A stretch of 64,000 nucleotides of DNA from Planoprotostelium fungivorum (lineage: Eukaryota > Evosea > Variosea > Cavosteliida > Cavosteliaceae): positions 1 through 64,000 of the forward strand of contig MDYQ01000038.1 of the NCBI GenBank assembly GCA_003024175.1, read 5' to 3'. The notes under the pieces were generated by a model. That model made no database searches. It saw only the letters and a list, made by a program, of their open reading frames with translations, and had not been told where the DNA came from. Position 1 is the stretch's first letter. Each line of letters opens with the position of its first letter. The position numbers were made by a program, and so were the translations under genes. Of the stretch, positions 24,742 to 34,354 are shown one piece after another.

Positions 24742-24831
24742 ATTCGCAACAGAAAGAGAAATCTCTCGGTGAAGCGAATCCACATAATTCGCAACAGAAA
24801 GAGAAATCTCTCGGTGAAGCGAATCCACATA
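24742..24831. repeat. Tandem 45-bp direct repeat, two copies
   Basis: Two perfect, adjacent 45-bp units, each starting ATTCGCAACAGAAAGAGAAA, lie about 35-120 bp upstream of the start codon of the secreted protein at 24865. A third partial unit follows. The period is a multiple of three, so a frame stays open through it, but the signal peptide downstream shows the real start lies after the repeat. It probably sits in the promoter or 5' UTR. Confidence 0.9.
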
Positions 24832-24864
24832 ATTCGTTCGAGAGTTCATTCATTCTCTCGAACC

Positions 24865-25482
24865 ATGTCTAAGACAGTTGCCTTCTTCATCCTCTGCCTC
24901 ACTGTGGCTCAATCCACCGATGTGTGGATCACCAACACTTACGCCAACAAGGACTGCACGGGTGACATCAACATGATCAAAGCCGAGGTCATCAGCAGCG
25001 GCTGCCAGACCGTCACGAGTGTGGGCCCAGATGGAAAGGAAACCACTACTTCAACTCAGACGACCTACAGTTCCGCCAGCAGGATCTACAAGACATACAC
25101 ATCATCCGATTGCTCCGGTGATGCTACGACGAAAGAGATGAAGTCTGGCTGTGATGGAATGGAAGTTGAACAGTACCTCTCGACCAATCAGACGTGGGCC
25201 AGAGCTCCCACTGCTGATGCTTCCGTCTCACTGCAATATTTCGGTGCCGACTGCAAGAGCTCTCCCGCCACCACCACCATCCGTTTCAACTTCCCTTGTA
25301 ACAAAGAGTCGAAGGGATTTGGAACATGCAACAACATACCGACTCAGATCGTGCCAAAGATTTCCCTCGCCTCCTTCTGTGGAGACAAGGCCGTGTTTCC
25401 CAGTTCCAACTATGGTAGTGGAGCTGGTCACGCGACTGTGATGATGGCCCTCATGGGGTTCCTCTTGGTCTTGACTATCTGA
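24865..25482 (+). CDS. Secreted GPI-type surface protein, intronless
   Basis: The start codon at 24865 gives the signal peptide MSKTVAFFILCLTVAQS; upstream frame is open only through the 45-bp repeat. The mature part, TDVWITNTYANKDCTGDIN, has eight or so cysteines in a C-x(n)-C-G pattern (NKDCTG, SSDCSGD, GADCKSS) and several N-glycosylation sites. The end, GHATVMMALMGFLLVLTI after SNYGSGAG, looks like a GPI-attachment signal. About 205 residues. The strong C-ending codon bias matches the other secreted genes here. A family of similar Cys-spaced surface proteins is common in amoebae, but I cannot name this one. Confidence 0.8.
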   Translation: MSKTVAFFILCLTVAQSTDVWITNTYANKDCTGDINMIKAEVISSGCQTVTSVGPDGKETTTSTQTTYSSASRIYKTYTSSDCSGDATTKEMKSGCDGMEVEQYLSTNQTWARAPTADASVSLQYFGADCKSSPATTTIRFNFPCNKESKGFGTCNNIPTQIVPKISLASFCGDKAVFPSSNYGSGAGHATVMMALMGFLLVLTI

Positions 25483-25801
25483 GAAATACATCACCATCGT
25501 TCTCATCCAATCTTCCTGTTACACGATCACAAGTGCAAATGTATGTTTGCCTTCCGTCTTCAACCTAGTTTCACCGTGAATAATGATTCTCACGTGAGAA
25601 GATGACACCGTTTCATCAATAGGGGTTCGTTTTGTGATGGATCACCCATCGACATCCGCTTCGGTGAAAGGTGCAATCGTACACAAGCCCGTGGACTCAG
25701 GATGTCATTTCTAGTCCTGGAATAAAGATCTCAGCTCTTTTCGCGTCTTCCATACACACTGAGAGGCATCATCATGATCTCGCTCGTCATGTTCTCGATC
25801 A

Positions 25802-27352
25802 TCATCGTTCGTTTATCTCTCTTATGGCTTGTCTTCCGATTTCCTGAGCCCATCTGTGGTTCCCCCACTGCCCCCATCCCTCCATAAATCTGATCCAGTC
25901 GGCCATGGCAACACGAAAGTGAAAGAGTAAGACGTTCATCGTGTATCCTACGTAGCTGTCCCCTTCTAAATCGTTCCTCTCTCTCAACTTCTGTTCCAAG
26001 TGTCGGTGATGTGATGCGATGTCGCTCGATGATGTGATGTGATGACACGAGGATATGTAGATGTGTGTCGCTTGATGAGGTGTTGCATGATGTGACGTTT
26101 GTGATGAAGATGAGAGCGCTCACCTTCGATAACTCTGTATGATAATGAGACAACAGATCTCGATAGCCTGATAACAGAGATCTATCTGCACTAGACGCCA
26201 GCAGATAAGCGATGTCGACGGCACCGTAACCTACAGACTTTTCAGACGTGCCGAGATGATGTGATCGGACCTGTTCCGGTGTATTGAAAATCACAGACAG
26301 CACAATTATTTCGATAGAAGACGACATTCTCTGCCTTCATGTCACCGTGGATGATCGTCATGAAACTACGTAACGTCAAATTTCCACGATATTTCATGTA
26401 CGTATGTAAGTACCGCGTGTCCCTGGTTCCCTCTTTCGTGTGACCTTTGAGTATGGCGTCCAACTTTTTGGCATTCTCCTTCCAGACTGAATGAGGCATC
26501 GATGCGTATTCGTCTGCCCTCGTGTCTAAATGCCAATATCCACCTGATGACGTCATCACAGGATCATCATCTTCTGATCGACTGACCTTGTGGCCACAAT
26601 CCTTCCACTCTCGGATTGCCCCAGAAATGAGCGTGAAAAGCCGCCAGCCACTCCAGTGATTTGAAGATGTCATCACGTGAGAGATCGTCTCTTCCATCGG
26701 ATGATTGCAGATCGGTCATCGCTAAGATGGTGTGGCCTCGCTCCTGTGGTGTTGTGTTAGTCTCTCAGTATGGAACGGAGGTGTGCATCAGACGTCGCTC
26801 ACATGATCGGAGTGGATGTAAAGAGGAAGAGGGGCTGTACAATCAGACGGAAGAGGATGATGGAAGAGATGTTGATAGAAAGCGGCTTCCACGCGATACG
26901 ACGCAAGCTTACGATCGTGACTGACTCCTTGTCCATCAGAAGGTGGTTTCACTCTCTTCACAATGATCGTGTTGGGTACGGCTTCATCTTTTGCCCTCTG
27001 ACGGGTCAGTGGTGTAACGTTACATCTTGTGGCATCACCAAGTGAAGACGTTCTATAATACCATACCCAGACCAGAGAGAGGCTACCTTCTGCTTCTTGA
27101 TCAACTGTACGCTGTGTCCCTCGAAGATGTTGGACAGTAATCGATCATCTTCGCTCATATTGTCACTCTTTAGATCTATGAGATGGTTCATTTTGCTTCA
27201 TCGAAAATACTTGATGACAGTGGAATTAACGCACCTGTTGGATCTGTATCGCTGTCGATCGAATCGTTGATGATGTCACGCCAAATAGTAAGGTATCCAC
27301 TGAATGTTAGGGTGACGATGAGGAGAAATAGAGCAATAATGATTCCTCTCAT
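25802..27352 (-). CDS. CHK/EcKL (ecdysteroid kinase-like) small-molecule kinase with an N-terminal membrane helix
   Basis: The catalytic text is IIHGDMKAENVVFYRNNCAV followed by CDFQYTGTG, the Brenner-type HGDxxxxN and DFQ motifs of aminoglycoside-phosphotransferase-like kinases. VGYGAVDIAYLLASSADRSL matches the CHK/DUF1679 pattern. Upstream exons give IIVKRVKPPSDGQGVSHDRK (ATP-binding lysine region), YRVEAAFYQHL and GHTILAMTDLQ. About six introns interrupt it; one contains CATCAC-rich filler at about 26000-26125. Unusually, the first exon encodes MRGIIIALFLLIVTLTFSGY, a signal anchor, so the kinase would face the secretory lumen or be membrane-tethered. EcKL enzymes phosphorylate small molecules such as steroids or xenobiotics; the substrate here is unknown. 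The stop was taken at 25802, since the frame to 25731 is less coherent. Confidence 0.82.
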
Positions 27353-27427
27353 CGATCACGAACAAAATGGAAAATAAAAGACATTATTTCCCGCGCATCT
27401 TACATTTCGAACACCCACACAATCACC

Positions 27428-28486
27428 ATGCAGACACAGAGTACTGAGGGAAACGAGGTCTTTAGGCTTTTTGCCAGCGATCCTCACAGTCCCACGAAGA
27501 GTCCATCCCAATCACCCTCTCGCATGTCGAAAACATTGGTCACATCTCCTGCTTTCAAAAGACCATCAGGCGTCCCACAACGTAGAGTGCCAAAGACATC
27601 TCCGCAACGGAATCATTTCTCAGGGGTGATCGAAATCGCATCTCCCATCTTCATTTTCGGCTGACAGTGAGCACAGGCGGACCCAAGTCCAAGACGATTG
27701 ATTCGTTATCTGACGGCCGATAGTCCGGTGACACCAGCAACACCGAATCAAGATGATGGTGGTAAGACCAATACGTCTTCTACTCCGATGGGTGGAAAGA
27801 AGATGTGATCGATGATGTGTCATGATCCATTCTCATGCAAACAGTTCCCCTCGTCAAACTAACGGAACGACACATCACCACACAGACATATCATCCGCCA
27901 CATCTCAAACTATATCTCAGTTGAACGATCTCACTGCCTCTATAGAGCAGAAATATTACTCTTCAGTGTAAACATCCATCTCATCTTCATTGTCGCTGAC
28001 GAAAACAGAGAGACGGAGAGTAACATCAGAGCACTGTTGTCTGAATTGGCATCCAGAGACAATAAACAAGCGAAAGAAACAGAGAAGTTGAGAAGCCTTC
28101 TCAATGATATTCGAAACGAGAAGGTGCGTCATTCGATGATGATCCCTGCTGATCGACACAGGAACAATTATCCAGCATGATGGAAGAACAAGCACAACGC
28201 GCGAAGCCAAAGAAGAAGGTGGAAACACTCTTAGATGACTTTGAGTTCCGCATGGAAGAGCTCCGCCGAAAGACCCAATCTCTCGTGTGTCCCATCCCAA
28301 TGTCTAAAACTGAAACCACCACAGACACCCGAAGACGATAGGGAGTGGAATGCCGCCAGCCTGTCTCTCCTCTTTGCGGCCCTCTTCTTATTCACCTTTC
28401 TCATCATCGGAGGCATCCAGAGCCACCACAACCCATTCTCAACCCCTGCCTTCCTTGACCCATCCTCTATCGTTCGGCCACACTAA
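27428..28486 (+). CDS. Tail-anchored coiled-coil protein
   Basis: Six exons splice in frame. The first is a Ser/Pro/basic, probably disordered region with SPTKSPSQSPSRMSKTL and SGVPQRRVPKTSPQR, rich in SP/TP sites. Exon 2 gives RLIRYLTADSPVTPATPNQD. A helical region follows: SQLNDLTASIEQKYYSS, ALLSELASRDNKQAKETEKL and SMMEEQAQRAKPKKKVETLL. After TPEDDREWNA a single membrane helix, LSLLFAALFLFTFLIIGGIQ, lies about 20 residues from the end. This layout suggests a tail-anchored ER or outer mitochondrial membrane tether or SNARE-like protein. No family is recognised. Intron junctions were chosen so that the coiled-coil frame is kept. Confidence 0.72.
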
Positions 28487-28663
28487 ATACAATACCACAC
28501 GTCTGCCTCCTCTTCCATATCCATATTGTCATTAGAGAGGACGTTCTAATCATGTCCTCCACCCGATGGGCGATTTCCAGGTTATGTGTTTGAACAGCCA
28601 GACAAAAGGGGTTGTGGAAAGCAAGTGAAATCCATAAACCAGAAGACGGAGGTTTCGATCAAC

Positions 28664-29299
28664 ATGAGAAACTCTATTGAATCCGATCCCCTCCATCCAT
28701 CCAATCACACGACGCACAACATGATTACGAACGAGAGACTGCAGAGAGTTCGTACTCTCAAGATACCCAAACTGCCCGAACCTTATCTACCTCCACTGAG
28801 TGATCCGGGTCTGACCATGAATGCATTCGAGATACTGTTATACAAATCCATCGATGAGGAGCCGAACAAACCGACCAGCCTGGGACGCTCGGGAGACTAC
28901 ACATATTACACCAGCTCAGCTCACAATACGTTGAGAAAGAGTCGAGCGAGTCTCACCACCATCACCGAGTCAGTAGAAGACGTGAGCATCGGGGACAGCG
29001 AGCAAGAGAAGAGACTGGGAGAAGAGAATGCGGATCGCATGAGGAGAGCGTGGCTTCGTCTGGGTACGAGAGCCAACACGGAGAAGGCCGCTCGACGATT
29101 AGGAATGAGTGACGCCGAGAAGTCCAGCATCTGGAAACAACATGATAAGAGATACGAAGAAGAGTGTGGTATGCTGCGTAGAACGGAGAGAGTCCTCAAC
29201 AAGAAAGAGAGTACGAAGGCACTTAGGATCTTGGGCTTCAATCCATCAAGCGACAAACTGAGACGATCTCTAGGAGAAGATGCGATGAAAATCAGTTGA
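28664..29299 (+). CDS. Hypothetical intronless protein with short LG-motif repeats
   Basis: A single 211-residue ORF starting MRNSIESDPLHPSNHTTHNM. No signal peptide or membrane segment. The C-terminal half is charged and helical with three spaced similar motifs: KAARRLGMSDAEKSS, KALRILGFNPSSDK and LRRSLGEDAMK. These recall small helical docking repeats, but no family is known to me. Ser/Thr-rich tracts such as SRASLTTITESVEDVS could be phosphorylated. Upstream frame is open to 28586 without an ATG. Codon use matches neighbours, so I regard it as a real gene. Confidence 0.72.
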   Translation: MRNSIESDPLHPSNHTTHNMITNERLQRVRTLKIPKLPEPYLPPLSDPGLTMNAFEILLYKSIDEEPNKPTSLGRSGDYTYYTSSAHNTLRKSRASLTTITESVEDVSIGDSEQEKRLGEENADRMRRAWLRLGTRANTEKAARRLGMSDAEKSSIWKQHDKRYEEECGMLRRTERVLNKKESTKALRILGFNPSSDKLRRSLGEDAMKIS

Positions 29300-29469
29300 A
29301 AGACGCCAGTCGTAGATTGTATAGAGAGGGGACTTCTGCACGCTGCACATGCGATGTTGGTGAAGAAATGATAAAAAATACGTGAACGATTGTGTGTCAT
29401 CTACAACGTCTTATTGTTTGTACCGCGCCACGTTTCATTAGATCTCCTTCCATCTTTCAAAACATCGAG

Positions 29470-29844
29470 ATGGTGAGTTCTCACGATACCTCGCGTCGAG
29501 AGGGATCACACCTATTCGATTTCTCATACGATAACAGAGCGGTCAATTATACCCTTACTATGGACCCGTGAGTCAGGCACTTTACCCCACCCTGACTTTA
29601 TTCCTCAATCTCGCCGGTCTCTTCTTCTTCAGTCTCTTCATCATGTGAGCGCCCGAAAATCATAATCGACACAATCCATATCACATCGCTGTTGGAATGG
29701 GATACTGAATAAGAGAACAGATACGAGGTGACCCATGTCGGTCAGAAGAACCTCTTCAGAGAATTATCACTGGCCGGGCTCGCATCTTTCTTCTTGGGTT
29801 TCGGAACACTCTTCCTCTTGTTATGGACTGGTGTGTATGTGTAA
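29470..29844 (+). CDS. TMEM258: TMEM258/Ost5 subunit of the oligosaccharyltransferase complex
   Basis: The initiator ATG is followed at once by an intron (about 29473-29539), then SGQLYPYYGPVSQALYPTLT, one TM helix with LFLNLAGLFFFSLFI, a second intron, and YEVTHVGQKNLFRELSLAGL followed by ASFFLGFGTLFLLLWTGVYV. The YEVT link, the FxGFGxLFLLLW helix and the GxYV end match human TMEM258 nearly position for position. The product is a two-helix ER membrane protein of about 77 residues that stabilises oligosaccharyltransferase, so it serves N-glycosylation. It is too short and too spliced to show as a long ORF. The first exon codes only for Met. Confidence 0.92.
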
Positions 29845-30163
29845 GAATCAATGAAAGAAAACGTGGAAGATTCATGTTCGACTTCATGTTTCCATTGTGT
29901 TGAATCGTGTTATTCATCAGCCTTCCTCTAACTTGCAGAAGATTGTACGATAGGCGTGATTCTTTGACGATGATCCATCTGATGTCGCACGATCTGCGTT
30001 TGACGGTCTACCTTCACCGTTCAACGCGCGACAAGATGTAAACCATGCACGTACTAAGAGGCATCGGTGACATCCACGTTCGATCTCTTTACTCTCATTG
30101 CACACGAACATCTCCATGTGCACATCGTCCTCCGTTCTCGTGACATGAAATCTTCGACTCCCA
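29845..30163. other. Intergenic between TMEM258 and the MYND gene
   Basis: Between convergent 3' ends. No convincing coding exon, repeat or RNA gene is seen here. Confidence 0.5.
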
Positions 30164-31242
30164 TCAAGGAAATAATAATTCTACATGTTGTGATACCGCT
30201 TCGACCATGCCTGGACAACTCTTGTGATGTGAGCTCTGATTCACGCGATCAGTTGGTGATGTCAACAACGTTGATCTCCACCTTCCACTGTGTGACTTGA
30301 CAATCTTTCGAGCAGTACTTAGCCACTCGACATCTCTGACAGCACATGGTACCAAACTGCTTCCTACACGTCCAACAAGTGGGATAAGGATTACAGTTGA
30401 TCTGAGGCAGCCACAGGATGCGTTTGTCGAGTGTTGTGAAGACGAATGTGCAGATGACCTACGTCGATCATGTTCCATACGATGAAGATGATTACCTCTT
30501 TGACGGTGTCGTAGCGGTCCAAAAAGATACCAAACCTCCTTATTTCATCGACTCTAGGATGAAGTGTGAAGGCGAAGAATGCTGGGTCGTCCTCTGACAT
30601 CTTGTTGTCTTTGAGAGTCAAGTTTACATGCGTAGAACTGCAACGTGAAGCCGTTCGATCGGCCAAATGGAATCAATCAACGACGAAAGGATACATGTCT
30701 GAACGACGTCGATGTCTAATTCTAAACGAATGGCAGCCATCACGAATCGATCGACTCCCATCAGTTCCATCAGATCGTTCTTCTCTGGATTGATCTCAAA
30801 GTGCTTCTTGATCCGATCTCGCACCAACTCAAGGCATGCATCAAATTCGAGCGGTTTCTCTTGATGGGGCGTACTGTGAATGTCTGCATTTTCATTCAAT
30901 TGATGGTGGATCCTGGATTGCATCACCATCCATAAACGGTTGCAGCAGTGAGATAACTTCGTAATAGAAGGGACCTTTCTCTTCTTCCGCCACATCTGTC
31001 CCCATCGTCGATGAATTAGGGTTGGCATTCATCCGATTCCTGACCTCATCCCTCTGATCGAACAATTTGTCAACTGAATTCTGAACAAATTCTATCGATC
31101 CCTCTCTCCATTGCTGGAGTCCCATTTCGAATGTCATCTCCGTTGGATGATAATCTTCGCATGTCGTCGTAATGTCTTCCTCTTCGATCTTCTTTGGACG
31201 GTTCTTCGATGTTTTTGGGGCTCTCTTCTTTGTTCGTGTCAT
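30164..31242 (-). CDS. MYND zinc-finger protein
   Basis: The start MTRTKKRAPKTSKNRPKKIE is basic and resembles a nuclear signal. The middle is acidic and helical (EGSIEFVQNSVDKLFDQRDE, and later DRIKKHFEINPEKNDLMELM, RFVMAAIRLELDIDVVQ). The C-terminus holds a MYND finger, CWTCRKQFGTMCCQRCRVAK followed by YCSKDCQVTQWK, with the seven Cys plus His/Cys spacing. After the last intron the protein ends SCPGMVEAVSQHVELLFP. MYND domains mediate protein-protein contacts in chromatin and signalling factors. About five introns. The partner is unknown. Confidence 0.8.
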
Positions 31243-31296
31243 GATGATGCGGCTGACGGACTGACAACGGTGGATTGTTTTTATACAATTGAGTCT

Positions 31297-32071
31297 TTAA
31301 TTTCGATTTTCTGTGGCGCCTCTGCAGCATGATGCCTGGTGGTCTTCTGATGCCTTCGTTTGATCTAATGAGATTTTTTGTTCTTCCACTTGTGATGTCT
31401 TCTCATGCCTGATCTTCTCAACTTTGTCGTCGGTGTCCTCCTTCAATTCGAGCGTACTTGATCTCATGAGTTCGCTTGTGCATTTCAACCTCACCTTCTT
31501 TGAAGGCTCGATGATCTCTATAGGTGAACCATCTGGGGATCCACATTCATGTTGTGATCATCTGTGAGACCGTTCATCTTTTCCTTGGTATCAATCGTAG
31601 ATGACACAAGGTCGGTCTTGGTCTGAGACGATCAAAATTAGTACAAACGTTAACTCACCCCGTTCTGGTTGATGAGTTGGATGGAGATATTTCCATAAGA
31701 GATGATGTCACCAACCTGAAGAAATGTCTTCTCGAAGATGGCTTCGTCATTGACTCTGATGGGCTCATACTCATCACTTTCAAATGCACAACTGTCCAAT
31801 GAGAATCCATCTTTTACAACTGAGATGGCAAAGTGTTCAGGGAGGAATTTCTTTGAGTAGGAATTGATGTGTGAATACGTGGAGCTGCGACTTCTTTAGA
31901 GGCTTCATCGACATATATGCACGTATGTAATCCATTAACAACTCACGATCCCACCGTTAAGACGATCATTCTTGGATCATTTGATTTATATGTCAGCGCC
32001 CTTGTCGTGTGATTCTGAAGAAAGAAAGAATCAACAACAACAGAGTACCCCGTTTGGACTCTCTTTGACAT
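31297..32071 (-). CDS. Divergent FHA-domain-like protein
   Basis: Several short exons splice to MSKRVQTGYS, TRALTYKSNDPRMIVLTVGS, then a region with RSSTYSHINS, LPEHFAISVVKDGFSLDS, EPIRVNDEAIFEKTFLQ and VGDIISYGNISIQLI. The arrangement of a Ser/Arg loop, an H-x-x-I strand, an IN-like loop and a final L-x-VGDxIxxG strand is that of an FHA phosphothreonine-binding fold, but the usual NG and SRxH residues are weak. The last exon gives a charged tail with VRLKCTSELMRSSTLELKED. It is transcribed in the same direction as the MYND and THUMPD1 genes and is close to both. The family call is tentative. Confidence 0.6.
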
Positions 32072-32283
32072 GATCTGTGCGATCAAGATGAAGATATTTT
32101 AAATTCAAATGGCGAGGACATTTCTCGGCTGACACAAACTAACGCTACGACATCCACACATCATCCGTCCTCGTTCTCGAAATGCTTTTGAATGGATGCA
32201 CCTCCACCTTCCACCGAGCACCTTCGCGATCGCGATGTCGTCAACGGTGATATTGCCGCGTCGAGGTACATGTGATACAAACT

Positions 32284-33445
32284 TTATTCAGTCTCTGTCT
32301 TTGCTTTCTTTGTTTCAGATTCTTTTGTCTCTTCTTCCTCTTTCTTCTCTTCCTTCTTCTCTTCCTCTTTCTTCTCCTTCTTCTCCTGGTCTTTTCGAAG
32401 ATCATCACGACTCTGTTGAGACTGCTTCGCCGCCCTCTCCTTCTCTCCATTCAGCATCATTCTCAGATTGTACTTGTGATACTCTTTCCATTGATTCGTC
32501 ACGGTGACGAAAGCGTTTGTCTGGTTTAGAAGATGAGATGATGGACATCGTGATGCACGATGGTGACTCACCTTGCAGACTTCTACGATGACGGCCCAGT
32601 CGGGATCTTTTAGATCGACGTAGTTCTTAAGATGCACGAGCTTGGCTGCTTCTTGTAGTATAGTGATACGATCCACACTCTGGTTGTTCCTGCAATTGTA
32701 TTGCACTGACCACTGCAAGAGGTTCAGTTGAGAATAAAATGGAAATAAAAGTGAACACAATGAAATAGAAATACCTTCTTCCCTGGTTGACCTTCGATGT
32801 TGAAGATGGGAGCAGTGACTTCTTTGATCTGACTTAGAATGTCTTCTTCTTTCGCGGGCGTTGTCTTCTGCACGGGGATGACTTTGTGTAACCACCTGCG
32901 AGAAGGTGAGTGATCGATGAGACGAGATGGATGAACCTGATGGTCATCTGATTATCTCGAACGTGGTTGTAGAGTTTCGAGATGAGATCGATGGCGTCGA
33001 TGCCACTGTGATTGATACTGACAAAGAAGATGCCCTTGACGCCCACGTCATGGACTTTGAACATTTCTTTCCTCTTCTTGAAATCTTCTCGTAAGTCCAT
33101 CAGTTCCTTCTGCATGTCGTCCATGATGGTGGTGGAGGAGCCAGTGTCTTCGCTGTCTTCTTTCGATTCTTCTTCTTTGTCGAGATCTGGATAATATTCC
33201 TCCAGCATCTGTTCGTGTTGGCATGTCCATCGAATGAAGTTCATACCAGATTGAGCAGTTTGAAGATCTCATTGTGGGCCTTCTCTGGTGCGTGCTGCTC
33301 ACAAGTCACAAGCGCTCCCTTCTTCTTTCCGATGGGCCCAAAGCCAGACGCTGCCATTTTGCAGAACATCTTCCTCTTCTTACTCTTTGATGATTTATCC
33401 TGAAGAGATTAGTGCATCGTATAAGATGTAATAGCCCACCGACAT
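32284..33445 (-). CDS. THUMPD1: THUMPD1/Tan1-type tRNA acetylation adaptor
   Basis: THUMPD1/Tan1 binds tRNA and guides NAT10 to make ac4C at position 12 of tRNA-Ser/Leu. The start MS joins, across an intron, KSSKSKKRKMFCKMAASGFG and KKKGALVTCEQHAPEKAHNE. An acidic insert (DKEEESKEDSEDTGSSTTI) follows, then KGIFFVSINHSGIDAIDLIS, equivalent to the VFIRT strand of the human protein. Next come DILSQIKEVTAPIFNIEG and the THUMP core WSVQYNCRNNQSVDRITILQ followed by LKDPDWAVIVEVCKTNAFVT and QWKEYHKYNLRMML. The tail is a long Glu/Lys coil. This order matches human THUMPD1 closely. Six or so introns. The gene product is likely nuclear/nucleolar. Confidence 0.88.
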
Positions 33446-33690
33446 GATGGATGTGTGATGTGATGTGATCTCAAATCTTTTCGCGGATCAAATGAAATCA
33501 ATGAAATCAAAACGGCCGTTGTTTGCTTCATAGACATGACCTCAAACGAGCAATGAAGCCAGTCACAACAAGCGATCAATCCAACAGGCTCGTCAAACAG
33601 GATATCGACTCAAGATCCTTACATGTCAAAATCTCTTTATTCCTCATCTTGTTCGCTTAGGACAGATCGGCACCTCGCCTGCATGCAACG

Positions 33691-34219
33691 TTAGATCGAG
33701 TTGATCACACATCCACCCACTCTCTTGTTCTGAAACCATATTTGAATGTTCCACCTGGTGACGCCCAGACTCTTTGCGAGATGATCTTTCTCTGCTGTCG
33801 TTGGATATTGTGTCTTGTGAAACAGTTGCATCAGCTGCATCTGCTGGTCTCGACTATATGTTCTTCTCCTTCCTCCCTCCTCTCGGTCTCGACGTCTTCT
33901 ACCACCCACGTAATAGGTAAAGACGTTGTCGTTGTCGTCATGGTGGCTGACCTCTAAAGACAGCAGGCTGCTGATCCGCATGGGCATGGTGGGGTGTTCG
34001 TGATGAGAGCTGAGTGATTTCGCCTGACGATTGGGTTGGTTCTAGTTACTCGGTTGTTCTCATCTTCGGGGAGATTAACTCCGGAATAAGCATTCTAGGA
34101 ACTCGGGTTCGCTGTCTATTTTAACTTTCATCAGTACAGATCCCTGGTACTTACCAGATTGAGATGCTCCCCTCATCATCAGGCCCGCCAGTAAGGGGGT
34201 GATATTGAGCCATCCTCAT
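33691..34219 (-). CDS. Homeobox protein
   Basis: The main exon (33691-33987) encodes RRRTYSRDQQMQLMQLFHKT, then QYPTTAEKDHLAKSLGVTRW and NIQIWFQNKRV, a homeodomain with helix 3 WNIQIWFQNKR and the normal 60-residue spacing (no TALE insertion). It ends a few residues later, GGCVINSI. Upstream exons are likely: MRMAQYHPLTGGPDDEGSIS at about 34219, with a GTAAGT donor after it, and a frame AKSLSSHHEHPT leading into the main exon. I could not fix the middle junctions, so the N-terminus is uncertain. It is probably a DNA-binding transcription factor; its targets are unknown. Confidence 0.75.
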
Positions 34220-34354
34220 GTTGGATGAGACGTTCCACCGAGAGATGAGCAGTAGAATCCATGGTGATGAATGTTATCATGTGATGATTCTCCCATCGTT
34301 GCTCTTCGTTTCACTCATCACACTCGACAAAACTTGAGGAACAAAAAATTACTT

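Noticed and set aside
24724-24864. N-terminal extension of the secreted protein through the 45-bp repeats
   Set aside because: The signal peptide MSKTVAFFILCLTVAQS starts only at 24865; the upstream frame is open because the repeat length is a multiple of three.
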